Source: Fischerella thermalis PCC 7521 (GTDB taxonomy: Bacteria; Cyanobacteriota; Cyanobacteriia; Cyanobacteriales; Nostocaceae). Taken from it: a stretch of 37,992 nt of DNA. The translations under genes were made by a program, and so were the position numbers. Of this stretch, positions 16,768 to 24,829 are shown in pieces. Every line of letters begins with the position of its first letter. Positions within the stretch are counted from its first letter, which is position 1. Below the pieces are notes generated by a model. It saw only the letters and a list, made by a program, of their open reading frames with translations, was not told where the DNA came from and ran no database searches. Location: NCBI RefSeq assembly GCF_000317225.1, contig NZ_AJLL01000075.1, positions 1-37,992 on the forward strand, read 5' to 3'.

Positions 16768-16798
16768 CCACCCCAACAATTGGGGTGGTTTTTGTTTT
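16768..16798 (+). terminator. strong Rho-independent terminator without an obvious gene
   Basis: CCACCCCAA (16768-16776) pairs perfectly with TTGGGGTGG (16780-16788) across CAA and is followed by TTTTTGTTTT. It lies 387 bases after the nearest + strand stop codon, so it may end a small RNA or a very long 3' UTR. Confidence 0.8.
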
Positions 16799-16989
16799 AA
16801 TGCGATCGCATTATCAAATCTGGTGTTGCTAGTAATGGGAATCTCAGGGTTCCCTCTGAGATGAATCAAAATATAAAACAGCGATTCTACTTCAGTCGTC
16901 TTGTTCCTGGTGATGCGATCGCCCAAATGCTGAAGAAAAATTCTTCACAAACTATGAATATGAATTCTGAAACCTTAATAATTCATAAT

Positions 16990-17805
16990 TCATAATTTTG
17001 TTACCTGCTCAATCAGTGCCAATACATCACTACGAGTAAGTTTTTCTTTACCATCAGCAAGGGCGTTGAGAGTACCATAAGCCAAACTGAGGGGAATTTG
17101 GCAAAAATCTAAAGTCGGGCCAGCACTCAGGGCTTTGGTATAAGCTTCTGCTAGTACTAGATTACGACGAGCATACACTTGCATGTTTTCTGCACTCCAA
17201 CCATCTGGAAAAAAATTGACGTCACGGGTTAAATCTTCTTTATGGTTACGGAGAATGTTAACTGCTTGTAGACCTCTACCAAATCCAACTGCGTAAGTAC
17301 GGTTAGTCTGCGTCCCATCGTACCAAGTCCACAAATCAGAGAGTAACAGACCAACCGCACCCGCAACCCCAAAAGTATAGCGGTCTAAATCAGACTCTGT
17401 ATGAATTTTCCAATTTCTTTCTGCCCAGTATGCCATTCTGTCTGCCATTGCTCCAGTTGCATCCCAAATTCGGGGAGCGATAGTCTCAGGTGCTAGCAGC
17501 GCCCATTCCCTGATTCTAATAGTTACCTCTGCTAATAATTTTTCGTGAGAACTAAATTCTCTAGAGAAAGCATCGATAGTGAAACCGTCAACTGCTGCCT
17601 GTAATGTTAAGCTAATTGCTCGCAAAATATTGGCTTTAGTCTGGTTATCCAGTGTGGGATGATCCTCAATTTCATCGATGGCGCGCATACATAGATATGC
17701 TGATGCTACCGCTTCTTGTAAGCCTCGTGGCAAACGACTAATTGGAATATAAAAAGTCCGGCTAGTTTCTTTTAAAATTTCCAAAGCATCTGTCATTAAA
17801 TCCAT
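16990..17805 (-). CDS. squalene/phytoene synthase family protein, probable squalene synthase
   Basis: A 271-residue enzyme read from the ATG at 17805 (MDLMTDAL); the frame extends upstream only to a TTG with a poor leader. The first aspartate-rich motif is RAIDEIED (residues 41-48). The second appears as LQAVNILRNHKEDLTRDVNFFP near 178-200. TSRTFYIPI near the N-terminus matches the S-R-T-F pattern of squalene synthases. The family condenses two farnesyl diphosphates (squalene) or two geranylgeranyl diphosphates (phytoene). Squalene is favoured because squalene-hopene cyclase lies just upstream on the same strand, 283 bases away. The product choice is inferred from that context. Confidence 0.85.
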   Translation of the reverse strand: MDLMTDALEILKETSRTFYIPISRLPRGLQEAVASAYLCMRAIDEIEDHPTLDNQTKANILRAISLTLQAAVDGFTIDAFSREFSSHEKLLAEVTIRIREWALLAPETIAPRIWDATGAMADRMAYWAERNWKIHTESDLDRYTFGVAGAVGLLLSDLWTWYDGTQTNRTYAVGFGRGLQAVNILRNHKEDLTRDVNFFPDGWSAENMQVYARRNLVLAEAYTKALSAGPTLDFCQIPLSLAYGTLNALADGKEKLTRSDVLALIEQVTKL

Positions 17806-17996
17806 TTCTACATACCTATGTTCGTGTTTTACTGTATCGAAGTTTGTAAATCTTTTATGATTTGACTGATAATTTTCACTAAAACTTAATAATTTTATTT
17901 GCAATTGTTTGTGTTTAAAAATTGGTTAAATCTGTGTAATTTTTTGTTCATCATGTGCTCACAAAAAAAGTGCTTCTCGGATTTATAGTAGGGACG

Positions 17997-18022
17997 TACG
18001 CTACAGGTGTTCCCGTAGCGTA
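17997..18022. repeat. inverted repeat between hopanoid genes
   Basis: TACGCTAC and GTAGCGTA flank AGGTGTTCCC. The GCTAC...GTAGCG arrangement resembles the GCTACGGGAA-type repeats seen elsewhere in this window at 35726-35756. Confidence 0.5.
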
Positions 18023-18088
18023 GTACTTGGAAAACAATTTTTTCATCAAATCGAATAATTGTCACCCAAATTCTTAATCTCTAATAGA

Positions 18089-19999
18089 TCAAGCAAATAA
18101 TTTTTGATATTGACCTAGAGCTATTAAAGGAAAATATTGTTGATAGAGGTGATACTTTAGATAAAAATGACTAGGAAAGCCAGTGCCTGTAAAATCAGCT
18201 TCATCCCAAGAACCATTGGGCAGTTGAGTTACTAGTAAGTAATCAATTCCCCGCTCAATTGCTGGTTTGGCAAAGTTACCAGTTGCTCTACCTGCTGCCA
18301 TTAGTCCGATTAAAGCCCAAGCTGTCTGCGAGGCTGTACTGCGTCCTTTCCCCTTCAGCCTGGGATCATCATAACTACGACAGGTCTCACCCCAACCGCC
18401 ATCTGAGTTTTGACAGCTAATTAACCAAGCAGCACCCTGTTCTATGTTGTAGCGATGAGTTTGAGGGGCAACTAAAGATAAAGCAGCCAATGCGCCACTT
18501 GTTCCGTAGATGTAATTGACTCCCCAGCGACCAAACCAACAACCTTCAGGTTCTTGCTCATTTAGTAGATATTGAATCGCTCGCTGTTGGTTATATCTAT
18601 CAATTGATAGATGACAACTACCCAACATTTCTAACACTCTGGCGGTAACATCAGCTGTGTTAGGGTCAATCATGGCTTTGAGATCACCATAGGGGATCAG
18701 ATTCAGCCAATCTTGATCGTTGTCTAAATCAAAAGCAGCCCAGCCACCTGCTTTACACTGCATAGAAGCAACCCATTCAACAGCACGGCGCATGGCTTGG
18801 TGTTTCAACTTTTGATTGGGAAGCTTGACCTGATTTAATGCCATCACCACGACAGCAGTATCATCCACATCTGGATAAAAACGATTGTCAAATTCAAAGG
18901 CCCATGCACCGGGTTTACCTTGGCGATTTTTGACAGCCCAATCGCCATAATCGAGAATTTGCTTATTTAACAACCATTCAGCTGAGCGTACTACAGCAGG
19001 ATGGTCGGGTGCTAAACCAGAATCAACAAGCGCTCTAATTGCCCAAGCCGTATCCCAAACTGGGGAAACACAGGGTTGGACTCGGTAGGTATCTGCTGTT
19101 TCAATGGCAAAGTTATCGACGGCTTGCAGTCCTCGCTCGACAATTGGATCGGCGGCGTCGTAATCCAAACAGCGCAAAGCCAGCAGCGAATTGAGCATGG
19201 CAGGAATAATACCGCCCCAGTCACCTGTTGCTTCTTGCCGTTCTAATATCCATTTCTCGGCGGCTTTGATACCTTCGGTACGAAAAGGGACTAAATTTAG
19301 GTTTTCAGCCAGTTTGAAACCAGAGTCGAGGGTAAGAAATATATCTGTCCAGTTACCGCTACGGGGTAATTCATACTTGACTTGTTCTATGCCTTCTGCA
19401 TACAGTTCATTTAAGTTGATTGCTGGATCAATGGCAAAAACTGGTTTGCGATCGCATACTATCAACAATGGCACGGTACTTGACCTAGCCCAGCTGGACA
19501 TTTCGTAGATGTTGAAGAAAAAGTTCTCTGGCAGTAACATTACCCAAGGTGGTAACGAAGGAATACCCTGCCAGCTATAACAACCGATCAGCGCTAGGTG
19601 TAATTTTGTAAAAACGCGAGTCCGACTGATACCGCCTCGCTCTAGAATGAACTTTCTGGCCTTAAGCATGGCGGAGTCAGTTGGGGGTACACCCAAGAGC
19701 CTCAACGCCATGTATGCTTCCACGGAAGTACTGAGTTCTCCGCCATCATCGTAAAACAGCTCCCAGCCTCCATGTTCTCTTTGTTGAGAACGCAGATATG
19801 CTTCTACTTTCTCTAGGGGTCTAGATTTGTCCGTTCCCCAAATTTTATGCAGCAGGACAACCTCCGCAGTGATGGTGACGTTGGATTCTAACTCAGCCCA
19901 CCAATAACCTTGGGGATTTTGAATTGAAAGCAAGTAGTTCTGGCTAGCAGCGATCGCATCTGGGAGTTTTGATGCGGTGACTCTGTCTTGAGTTTGCAT
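18089..19999 (-). CDS. shc: squalene-hopene cyclase
   Basis: A 636-residue membrane-associated cyclase that converts squalene to hopene/diplopterol, precursors of hopanoid lipids. The proton-donating DVDDTA motif is at residues 377-382. Several QW-type repeats are present (QNPQGYWWAEL, REHGGWELFYDDGG, EATGDWGG, KAGGWAAFDLD, EPEGCWFGRWG, NSDGGWGETCRSYDDP, LPNGSWDE). MSSWARSSTVPL near 167 matches the family. Length is normal. The ATG at 19999 is followed immediately by conserved sequence. The squalene synthase-like gene follows on the same strand, so the two could be one pathway unit, though the 283-base gap with a repeat leaves co-transcription uncertain. Confidence 0.95.
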   Translation of the reverse strand: MQTQDRVTASKLPDAIAASQNYLLSIQNPQGYWWAELESNVTITAEVVLLHKIWGTDKSRPLEKVEAYLRSQQREHGGWELFYDDGGELSTSVEAYMALRLLGVPPTDSAMLKARKFILERGGISRTRVFTKLHLALIGCYSWQGIPSLPPWVMLLPENFFFNIYEMSSWARSSTVPLLIVCDRKPVFAIDPAINLNELYAEGIEQVKYELPRSGNWTDIFLTLDSGFKLAENLNLVPFRTEGIKAAEKWILERQEATGDWGGIIPAMLNSLLALRCLDYDAADPIVERGLQAVDNFAIETADTYRVQPCVSPVWDTAWAIRALVDSGLAPDHPAVVRSAEWLLNKQILDYGDWAVKNRQGKPGAWAFEFDNRFYPDVDDTAVVVMALNQVKLPNQKLKHQAMRRAVEWVASMQCKAGGWAAFDLDNDQDWLNLIPYGDLKAMIDPNTADVTARVLEMLGSCHLSIDRYNQQRAIQYLLNEQEPEGCWFGRWGVNYIYGTSGALAALSLVAPQTHRYNIEQGAAWLISCQNSDGGWGETCRSYDDPRLKGKGRSTASQTAWALIGLMAAGRATGNFAKPAIERGIDYLLVTQLPNGSWDEADFTGTGFPSHFYLKYHLYQQYFPLIALGQYQKLFA

Positions 20000-20297
20000 G
20001 GAACACTTCTCACACTACACTAAAAGTTCACACTACACTAAAAATGTTTCCAGCTTTACTGAGATATACAGTAATAATCTCTTGCTAAGTAAAAGATTTT
20101 TGTCTATTTCCTAAATTTGCTTGAATATATACTGAAAATTGTAATGAAGCATGGTGGCTCTATTCATAAATTTACTCATAAAATTGTGGTCGATTTTGAG
20201 GCTTGGATATACGCACATAGGCGTGTAGCAACTTTCTACAAGAGTAGCAATGATTAAAGAATATCTTTACTTTTGAGACTTAAGGGGTGCTAGAATC

Positions 20298-20405
20298 GTG
20301 ATCGCTTATGTCAACCGCCTTACCCGTTTATTGGGTGATGGTATTGCTTTAGTAACAGATACCGTAGAAAAGTTTGCTCAAAATGGGATTGGAAGAAATT
20401 ACTGA
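20298..20405 (+). CDS. possible small protein of 35 residues
   Basis: A GTG at 20298 is preceded by AAGGGG (20282-20287) at acceptable spacing. The frame encodes an amphipathic peptide with YVNRLTRLLGDGIALVTD and ends at a TGA at 20403-20405. It could be a genuine microprotein or a fragment of a lost gene. I do not recognise it. Confidence 0.3.
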   Translation: MIAYVNRLTRLLGDGIALVTDTVEKFAQNGIGRNY

Positions 20406-20434
20406 TAGCAGTTGCAGTACAGAAAGAAAATAAA

Positions 20435-20501
20435 CGAACACCGATGCACACAGATGCACACAGATAGGTTATCGGTGTTCATCTGTGTCCATCTGTGTTC
20501 G
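20435..20501. repeat. ACACAGATG palindromic repeat
   Basis: CGAACAC at one end and GTGTTCG at the other enclose GATGCACACAGATGCACACAG and CATCTGTGTCCATCTGTG blocks, so the whole 67 bases can fold into one long hairpin. This is a known style of cyanobacterial intergenic repeat. Confidence 0.65.
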
Positions 20502-20591
20502 ATATTTATTAAAACTTAACAGTAAGCGATTTTATCGAGGTGCGCTCGCCTGTTGAAATAGGCTCAAGCGATCGCACAATTACCAATTACC

Positions 20592-21053
20592 CTAATATTG
20601 CTTCTTTGTATATCCTAATATCCAATTGTGTGGCTGCTTTAATTGTTTGTACTTACCCTGAACCATTAACCATAAAGCCATGCGAGTTTGCAACCATCCT
20701 TTGCTCAGATAATATCCTGGCTTAGCATTAATACCCTCGGCGGAGTTGTGACCTAAATAGGTCACAACTCCACAGATGCTATCTATTCCTTCTATTGTCA
20801 CTCTTAGAAAATGGTCGTTGATGTATCCACTGGGAAGCATGAAAATAGCATACACATGATGTCGACCACGCCAAGGCTCAACTACGATTTTGTCTGGATG
20901 GATATAAAATTTATTACTTGTTGAAGTGGGAATAAATTCTGGTTGCTGACAAGTGATGAGAGGCGATCGCTGTGAAACATAAGAAAAGCCAAGAATACCC
21001 AATAAGACCAGCGTTAATAATATGTAGATTAGATTACGTTTTTGCACTGGCAA
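20592..21053 (-). CDS. small membrane-anchored or exported protein, unknown function
   Basis: A 153-residue protein. The TTG at 21053 is preceded by AGAGGA at 9-base spacing; a GTG two codons in is the alternative. Residues about 8-25 (LIYILLTLVLLGILGFSYV) form an uncleaved anchor or signal peptide, then a polar domain of about 125 residues with two cysteines (ITCQQPEF and SICGVV), a VYAIFMLPSGYINDHFLRVTIEG segment and an ALWLMVQGKYKQL helix. I do not recognise the family. It is divergent from the SLH-domain gene at 21415. Confidence 0.6.
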   Translation of the reverse strand: MPVQKRNLIYILLTLVLLGILGFSYVSQRSPLITCQQPEFIPTSTSNKFYIHPDKIVVEPWRGRHHVYAIFMLPSGYINDHFLRVTIEGIDSICGVVTYLGHNSAEGINAKPGYYLSKGWLQTRMALWLMVQGKYKQLKQPHNWILGYTKKQY

Positions 21054-21414
21054 TATCGATTTTCCTCTATCTGAGTTATATTCGATAGGCTAACAAAGGG
21101 TCATAGAACTAAAAGCTAAGCTGACTACAAAATTCTTATTTAAAAAACATTTTGATTTCATAATTGGATTGTAGGGAAGCGATCGCTCTTTCCAAACAAA
21201 AACCACCTGCACATGCAGGTGGACGCAGGAAAAGAGCATAATGTCCTACAGAATTTTTAGCAGTATGACATCACAAAGTTTTGTCGTTGATGTGTTGATG
21301 TTGTGGCGATTAAAGAGCGATCGCACCGATTGAGATAAACCTAAAGAGTAATGGAAAAACCGTCCCAAAAATTACAAAGCTGACTAAAATCAATCTAGTT
21401 AGCTGGGATTGGAT
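21054..21414. other. divergent intergenic region with an orphan terminator on the minus strand
   Basis: It must carry promoters for the gene at 20592-21053 (-) and the SLH gene (+). A clear intrinsic terminator reading leftward is at 21192-21222, with no annotated - strand gene to its right. Two HIP1 sites occur, near 21179 and 21318. Confidence 0.55.
21192..21222 (-). terminator. Rho-independent terminator without an upstream gene
   Basis: CCACCTGC (21203-21210) pairs with GCAGGTGG (21215-21222) around ACAT. On the - strand the stem is followed by TTTTTGTTTGG. The sequence to its right on the - strand is non-coding up to 21408, so a small RNA of at most about 190 bases, partly antisense to the SLH gene leader, could end here. 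Confidence 0.65.
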
Positions 21415-23430
21415 ATGGTATCTACTTCTACTCGCTTTTCGGATATTGAAAGTCATTGGGCCCGCGCTTTTATTGAAGCTTTAGCTCAACGTAAAATTTT
21501 AAATGGGTATCCTAATGGCACGTTTCGTCCCGATAACTCAGTAACTCGTGCGGAGTTTGCTGCTATAATTGCCACAGTTTTTAACCAACCTGCCAAGCGG
21601 GAGTATGTGCCGTTTACTGATGTTCCAGCTAACCACTGGGCAGCAAATGCAATTAAAAAAGCTTACGAAACAGGATTTCTGTCTGGCTATCCTGATCGCA
21701 GTTTTCGTCCTAATAATAGAATTGCTAAAGGCGATGTTTTGGTATCTTTAGTCAGTGGTTTAGGTCTAGGCACTAGTATTAAACCTGACTTGTTACCAAC
21801 TCTTACCCTTATCTATAATGATGCAGCTAGTATTCCTGAATATGCAAGAAACGCAGTGGCGATCGCCACTCGTGCTGGTATAGTTGCTAATTTTCCTAAC
21901 GTGAAAATATTTAACCCGAATGTAGCAGCAACCCGAGGTGATGTGGCGGCGATCATATATCAAGCCTTGGTATATCAGGGTAAGGCAGAAAAAATAGCCT
22001 CCAGCTATATTGTTGTTGCCCCGGAATCAGGAAATATACCTACCCCTGTTGCGATTGTCAGTCATAAACGAGAGTTTCGGGGGGCTTGGGTAGCTTGTGT
22101 GTGGAATAGTGATTGGCCTTCTAAACCAGGACTTCCTGTAGCCCAGCAAAAAGCTGAGTTAATCAAGATTATTGAAAAATTAGATGCTCTCAATTTCAAC
22201 GCCTTGATACTTCAGGTACGACCAGAGGGAGATGCAGTCTATGCTTCCCAATTGGAACCCTGGAGCGCTTGGTTAACAGGAACTCAGGGGAAAGCACCAG
22301 ATCCATTTTATGACCCTTTAGAATTTGCGATCGCTGAATGCCACAAGCGTAGTATTGAACTTCATGCTTGGTTTAACCCTTACCGGGCCAGTACTTCCAC
22401 TGATCCATCCAAAACTGTTCGCCCCCACCTCGCAGCTACCAATCCAGAATGCGTCTACCTGTGGAAAACTCAACGTTGGATGGACCCAGGAGTGAAAATA
22501 GTTCAGGATCGGGTTTATAACGTGATCTTAGATGTGGTGAAACGCTACGATGTTGACGGCATTCACTTAGACGACTATTTCTATCCCTATCCCGTAGAGG
22601 GTCAATCTTTTCCCGATGACAAAACCTACGCTGCATATAAGGCGGCTGGTGGTACACTCAGTCTTGCTGATTGGCGTCGGGACAATGTTAACAAAATGGT
22701 ACAGCGCCTCTGGCAAGGAATCAAAGCCACCAAGCCCCAGGTCAAATTTGGCATTAGTCCCTTTGGTATCTATCGTCCCGGACAACCCCCTGGTATTACC
22801 GGCTTGGATGCTTATAATGTGCTGTATGCTGATGCGAAAAAATGGCTAGAACAAGGTTGGATTGATTATATTGCTCCCCAGCTTTACTGGCGCACCGACC
22901 AAAGCCAACAAAGTTACTCCGCCTTATTGAAGTGGTGGACACAGATTAACATCAAGCAAAGACACGTTTATGCAGGTAACAATCTCACAGAACCAAACAA
23001 CAAGAGTCGCGAAAGTGACGAAATTGAAAAGCAGGTAAAAATTAGTCGTAGCCAAGCTGAACAGTTGTCTCTGGGGAATATCTTCTTTAACGTAGGTGTT
23101 TTGATGGAAAATAGTCAGGGCATCGCTGATAAATTGCAACTGCTTTACAACAAACCTGCCTTACCTCCAACTTTATCTTGGCAGAATTCCACACCACCAG
23201 CACCCCCCACAGCGCTGCAAGTTAGCAACCGTAAATTGACTTGGAAACCAGGTGATAACAGTCAGATTCGTTCTTGGACAGTTTATAGGCAGAGTGGCGA
23301 TACTTGGACATTGCAGCGAGTTTTGCCTGCTAGCACAACCTTTGCCACCGTTGAACCAGGAACTTATGCTATATGTGCAGTAGATCGGTTGGCAAATGAA
23401 AGCGCAGGAGCAGTAATAGGAGTCAGTTAA
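21415..23430 (+). CDS. SLH-domain protein with family 10-like glycosidase (GHL10/DUF187) domain
   Basis: A 671-residue protein from the ATG at 21415. Three S-layer homology repeats fill residues about 5-190 (FSDIESHWARAFIEAL, GYPNGTFRPDNSVTRAEFAA, FTDVPANHWAANAI, GYPDRSFRPNNRIAKGD). The catalytic-like TIM barrel follows from REFRGAWVACVWNSDWPSK through ALILQVRPEGDAVY, LHAWFNPYRAST, VDGIHLDDYFYPYP and FGISPFGIYRPG to IDYIAPQLYWRTD, as in GHL10/DUF187 glycosidases. A C-terminal module of about 75 residues resembles fibronectin type III (PPTALQVSNRKLTW...AICAVDRLANESAG). No signal peptide is visible before the SLH repeats, which is odd for a cell-surface protein. The substrate is unknown; peptidoglycan or a surface glycan is a guess. 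Confidence 0.87.
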   Translation: MVSTSTRFSDIESHWARAFIEALAQRKILNGYPNGTFRPDNSVTRAEFAAIIATVFNQPAKREYVPFTDVPANHWAANAIKKAYETGFLSGYPDRSFRPNNRIAKGDVLVSLVSGLGLGTSIKPDLLPTLTLIYNDAASIPEYARNAVAIATRAGIVANFPNVKIFNPNVAATRGDVAAIIYQALVYQGKAEKIASSYIVVAPESGNIPTPVAIVSHKREFRGAWVACVWNSDWPSKPGLPVAQQKAELIKIIEKLDALNFNALILQVRPEGDAVYASQLEPWSAWLTGTQGKAPDPFYDPLEFAIAECHKRSIELHAWFNPYRASTSTDPSKTVRPHLAATNPECVYLWKTQRWMDPGVKIVQDRVYNVILDVVKRYDVDGIHLDDYFYPYPVEGQSFPDDKTYAAYKAAGGTLSLADWRRDNVNKMVQRLWQGIKATKPQVKFGISPFGIYRPGQPPGITGLDAYNVLYADAKKWLEQGWIDYIAPQLYWRTDQSQQSYSALLKWWTQINIKQRHVYAGNNLTEPNNKSRESDEIEKQVKISRSQAEQLSLGNIFFNVGVLMENSQGIADKLQLLYNKPALPPTLSWQNSTPPAPPTALQVSNRKLTWKPGDNSQIRSWTVYRQSGDTWTLQRVLPASTTFATVEPGTYAICAVDRLANESAGAVIGVS

Positions 23431-23435
23431 AGCTT

Positions 23436-23506
23436 ATATCATGTCTGCTAGCACACTTATACTATTTGCCTGTGTTGGTAATTGGTAATTAATGGGTAAT
23501 TGGTCA
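23436..23506 (+). repeat. dispersed intergenic repeat, copy B
   Basis: It begins ATATCATGTCTGCT, passes ACACTTATAC and enters GGTAATTGGTAATTAATGGG. As with copy A, it starts a few bases after a stop codon. Confidence 0.6.
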
Positions 23507-23540
23507 GCTAAAAGCTCACTTAAGCTATTAGCAATAATTC

Positions 23541-23581
23541 CTAATCTAAAATCCAAAATCTAAAATCTAAAATCCAAAATT
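23541..23581 (+). repeat. AAAATCTA/AAAATCCA short tandem repeat
   Basis: Five diverged units of about 9 bases (TCTAAAATCC, AAAATCTAAAATC...) run up to 4 bases before the ATG of the dipeptidase gene, occupying its ribosome-binding region. Confidence 0.65.
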
Positions 23582-23584
23582 GGT

Positions 23585-24292
23585 ATGAGACCTTATCATC
23601 AAGTTCCCATCCAAGAGTGTGGCGAACCGCTAGTAGCGATTCCTTTGGCAATGTTTGCAGTGGAATCTCCCCATCCTTATGAAAAATTAGGTGCGCCTTA
23701 TGGGGAACATTCCCCCTATTTTCTGCGCCGCAGTGTTGTTGAGAGCTTGATCACAGCCCAAAATCACTTACAATTGCTGCGTCCCGACTGGCGGATTCAA
23801 ATTTTTGATGCTTATCGTCCCGTAGCTGTGCAACAGTTTATGGTAAATTACAGTTTTGCTGAAGCGGTACGAAACAAAGGACTTGTTGAGGAAAATTTAT
23901 CAGCAACTCAGCGTCAAGAAATTTGGCAAGAGGTTTATCAAATTTGGGCTGAACCTAGTTTAGATATAAATACACCACCGCCTCATAGTACTGGTGCTGC
24001 TGTGGATGTAACGCTAGTGGATGAGAACGGCGCAATTGTTAATATGGGTTCACCGATTGATGAAATGTCAGAGCGATCGCTCCCTGATTACTATGCCAAT
24101 AGTGAACAACCAGATGCACAACAATATCATGCTCTTCGTCTGCTACTGCGAGATGTGATGGAGAAAGCCGATTTTAAACGTAACCCGCGTGAGTGGTGGC
24201 ATTTTTCCATAGGTGATCAGATGTGGGCTTGGTTGCATAATCAAATCAATCCAGGTCAAAATCTAGTTGCACGCTACGGTAGACTACTCTGA
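23585..24292 (+). CDS. D-alanyl-D-alanine dipeptidase, VanX/DdpX-like (peptidase M15D)
   Basis: A 235-residue zinc dipeptidase. FDAYRP supplies the conserved Arg. HSTGAAVDVTL has the zinc-binding His and Asp in the S-x-H-x6-D layout. EWWHFSIG has the catalytic Glu and third zinc ligand His spaced as in VanX (E-x-x-H). Such enzymes cleave D-Ala-D-Ala. In bacteria without vancomycin-resistance genes they usually recycle cell-wall dipeptides, and no VanH/VanA-type ligase is nearby, so recycling is the better inference. The N-terminus shows no signal peptide, pointing to the cytoplasm. The ribosome-binding region consists of a short tandem repeat with no clear Shine-Dalgarno. Confidence 0.9.
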   Translation: MRPYHQVPIQECGEPLVAIPLAMFAVESPHPYEKLGAPYGEHSPYFLRRSVVESLITAQNHLQLLRPDWRIQIFDAYRPVAVQQFMVNYSFAEAVRNKGLVEENLSATQRQEIWQEVYQIWAEPSLDINTPPPHSTGAAVDVTLVDENGAIVNMGSPIDEMSERSLPDYYANSEQPDAQQYHALRLLLRDVMEKADFKRNPREWWHFSIGDQMWAWLHNQINPGQNLVARYGRLL

Positions 24293-24306
24293 AAATGTGG
24301 AAATAC

Positions 24307-24440
24307 GTAGAGACGTTGCAGTGCAACGTCTCTACAAAATTTGCAACGTCTCTACAAAATTTGCAACGTCTCTACAAAATTTGCAACGTCTCTACAAAAT
24401 TTGCAACGTCTCTACAAAATTTGCAACGTCTCTACAAAAT
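24307..24440. repeat. palindrome plus six-copy 20-bp tandem repeat
   Basis: The palindrome arms are GTAGAGACGTTGCA (24307-24320) and TGCAACGTCTCTAC (24322-24335). From 24321 a 20-base unit, TTGCAACGTCTCTACAAAAT, is repeated six times; only the first copy differs (GTGC for TTGC). The array unit is the right arm of the palindrome plus AAAAT. Confidence 0.95.
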
Positions 24441-24523
24441 CGATGGGGTTCTCATGAAAATATAGAAATTGGCTGCGCCCTGTATTTATATAGCTTTGCC
24501 GACAAGATTAATCGTACAGGTGT

Positions 24524-24588
24524 CACGCTTGTGAGGGTATCCTTCTCAAAAAATATATGCGAAGCGAAAATCACCCTCACCAAGCGTG
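24524..24588. repeat. inverted repeat, long hairpin
   Basis: CACGCTTGTGAGGGT (24524-24538) and ACCCTCACCAAGCGTG (24573-24588) pair with one bulge around an AT-rich loop. Confidence 0.6.
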
Positions 24589-24591
24589 CTA

Positions 24592-24694
24592 ATACCATTT
24601 CACAAAATTTTTGATACAAATTCTCTCCCTTGTCTTCCTTGTCCTCCTTGTCTCCTTAGCCACCAAATGTATCAGACTTATAGTGAAACGGTAT
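24592..24694. repeat. MITE-like element with ATACC(A/G)TTTCAC ends
   Basis: ATACCATTTCAC (24592-24603) and GTGAAACGGTAT (24683-24694) are inverted with one mismatch. A second inner pair (TTGATACAAA and TGTATCA) is nested inside, around a pyrimidine-rich CCTTGTCTTCCTTGTCCTCC centre. It is about 100 bases long, without coding sequence. Confidence 0.5.
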
Positions 24695-24829
24695 CACTAA
24701 TCAACAACGCCACAAAAAAGCTTTAATTTTTGCAAGTGGATATAAAGTAATAATCCAGAGATAGGCTGTCTTGTCAAGAAAAAGCCTCTGAAATATTACA
24801 AAATACCCAACTTTTCAATCTAAATTCTA

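Larger units (their letters stand above)
16381..16989. other. intergenic region with an orphan terminator; possible small RNA
   Basis: It lies between the end of the 15544 gene (+) and the end of the squalene synthase gene (-). A TATAAT at 16475-16480 and a strong intrinsic terminator at 16768-16798 bracket about 290 bases with no reading frame of note. Two HIP1 sites and an ATTCATAATTCATAATT tandem at 16979-16997 are also present. Confidence 0.55.
20000..20591. other. intergenic region upstream of shc
   Basis: It contains the shc promoter region (-), a possible 35-codon gene (20298-20405) and a hairpin repeat (20435-20501). TTCACACTACACTAAAA occurs twice in tandem at about 20006-20043, directly before the shc start. 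Confidence 0.5.
24293..24829. other. intergenic region composed largely of repeats
   Basis: Between the convergent dipeptidase and porin genes lie a palindrome with a 20-bp tandem array (24307-24440) and two inverted repeats (24524-24588 and 24592-24694). Nothing protein-coding is convincing; the 115-codon frame starting at 24267 runs through the tandem array. Confidence 0.7.

Noticed and set aside
23585-24292. VanX-like gene as evidence of vancomycin resistance.
   Set aside because: No D-Ala-D-Lac ligase, dehydrogenase or VanRS-type genes are nearby; D-Ala-D-Ala recycling is the simpler role.
24267-24614. 115-codon frame across the 20-bp tandem array.
   Set aside because: The repeated residues simply reflect the array, and it overlaps the end of the dipeptidase gene.
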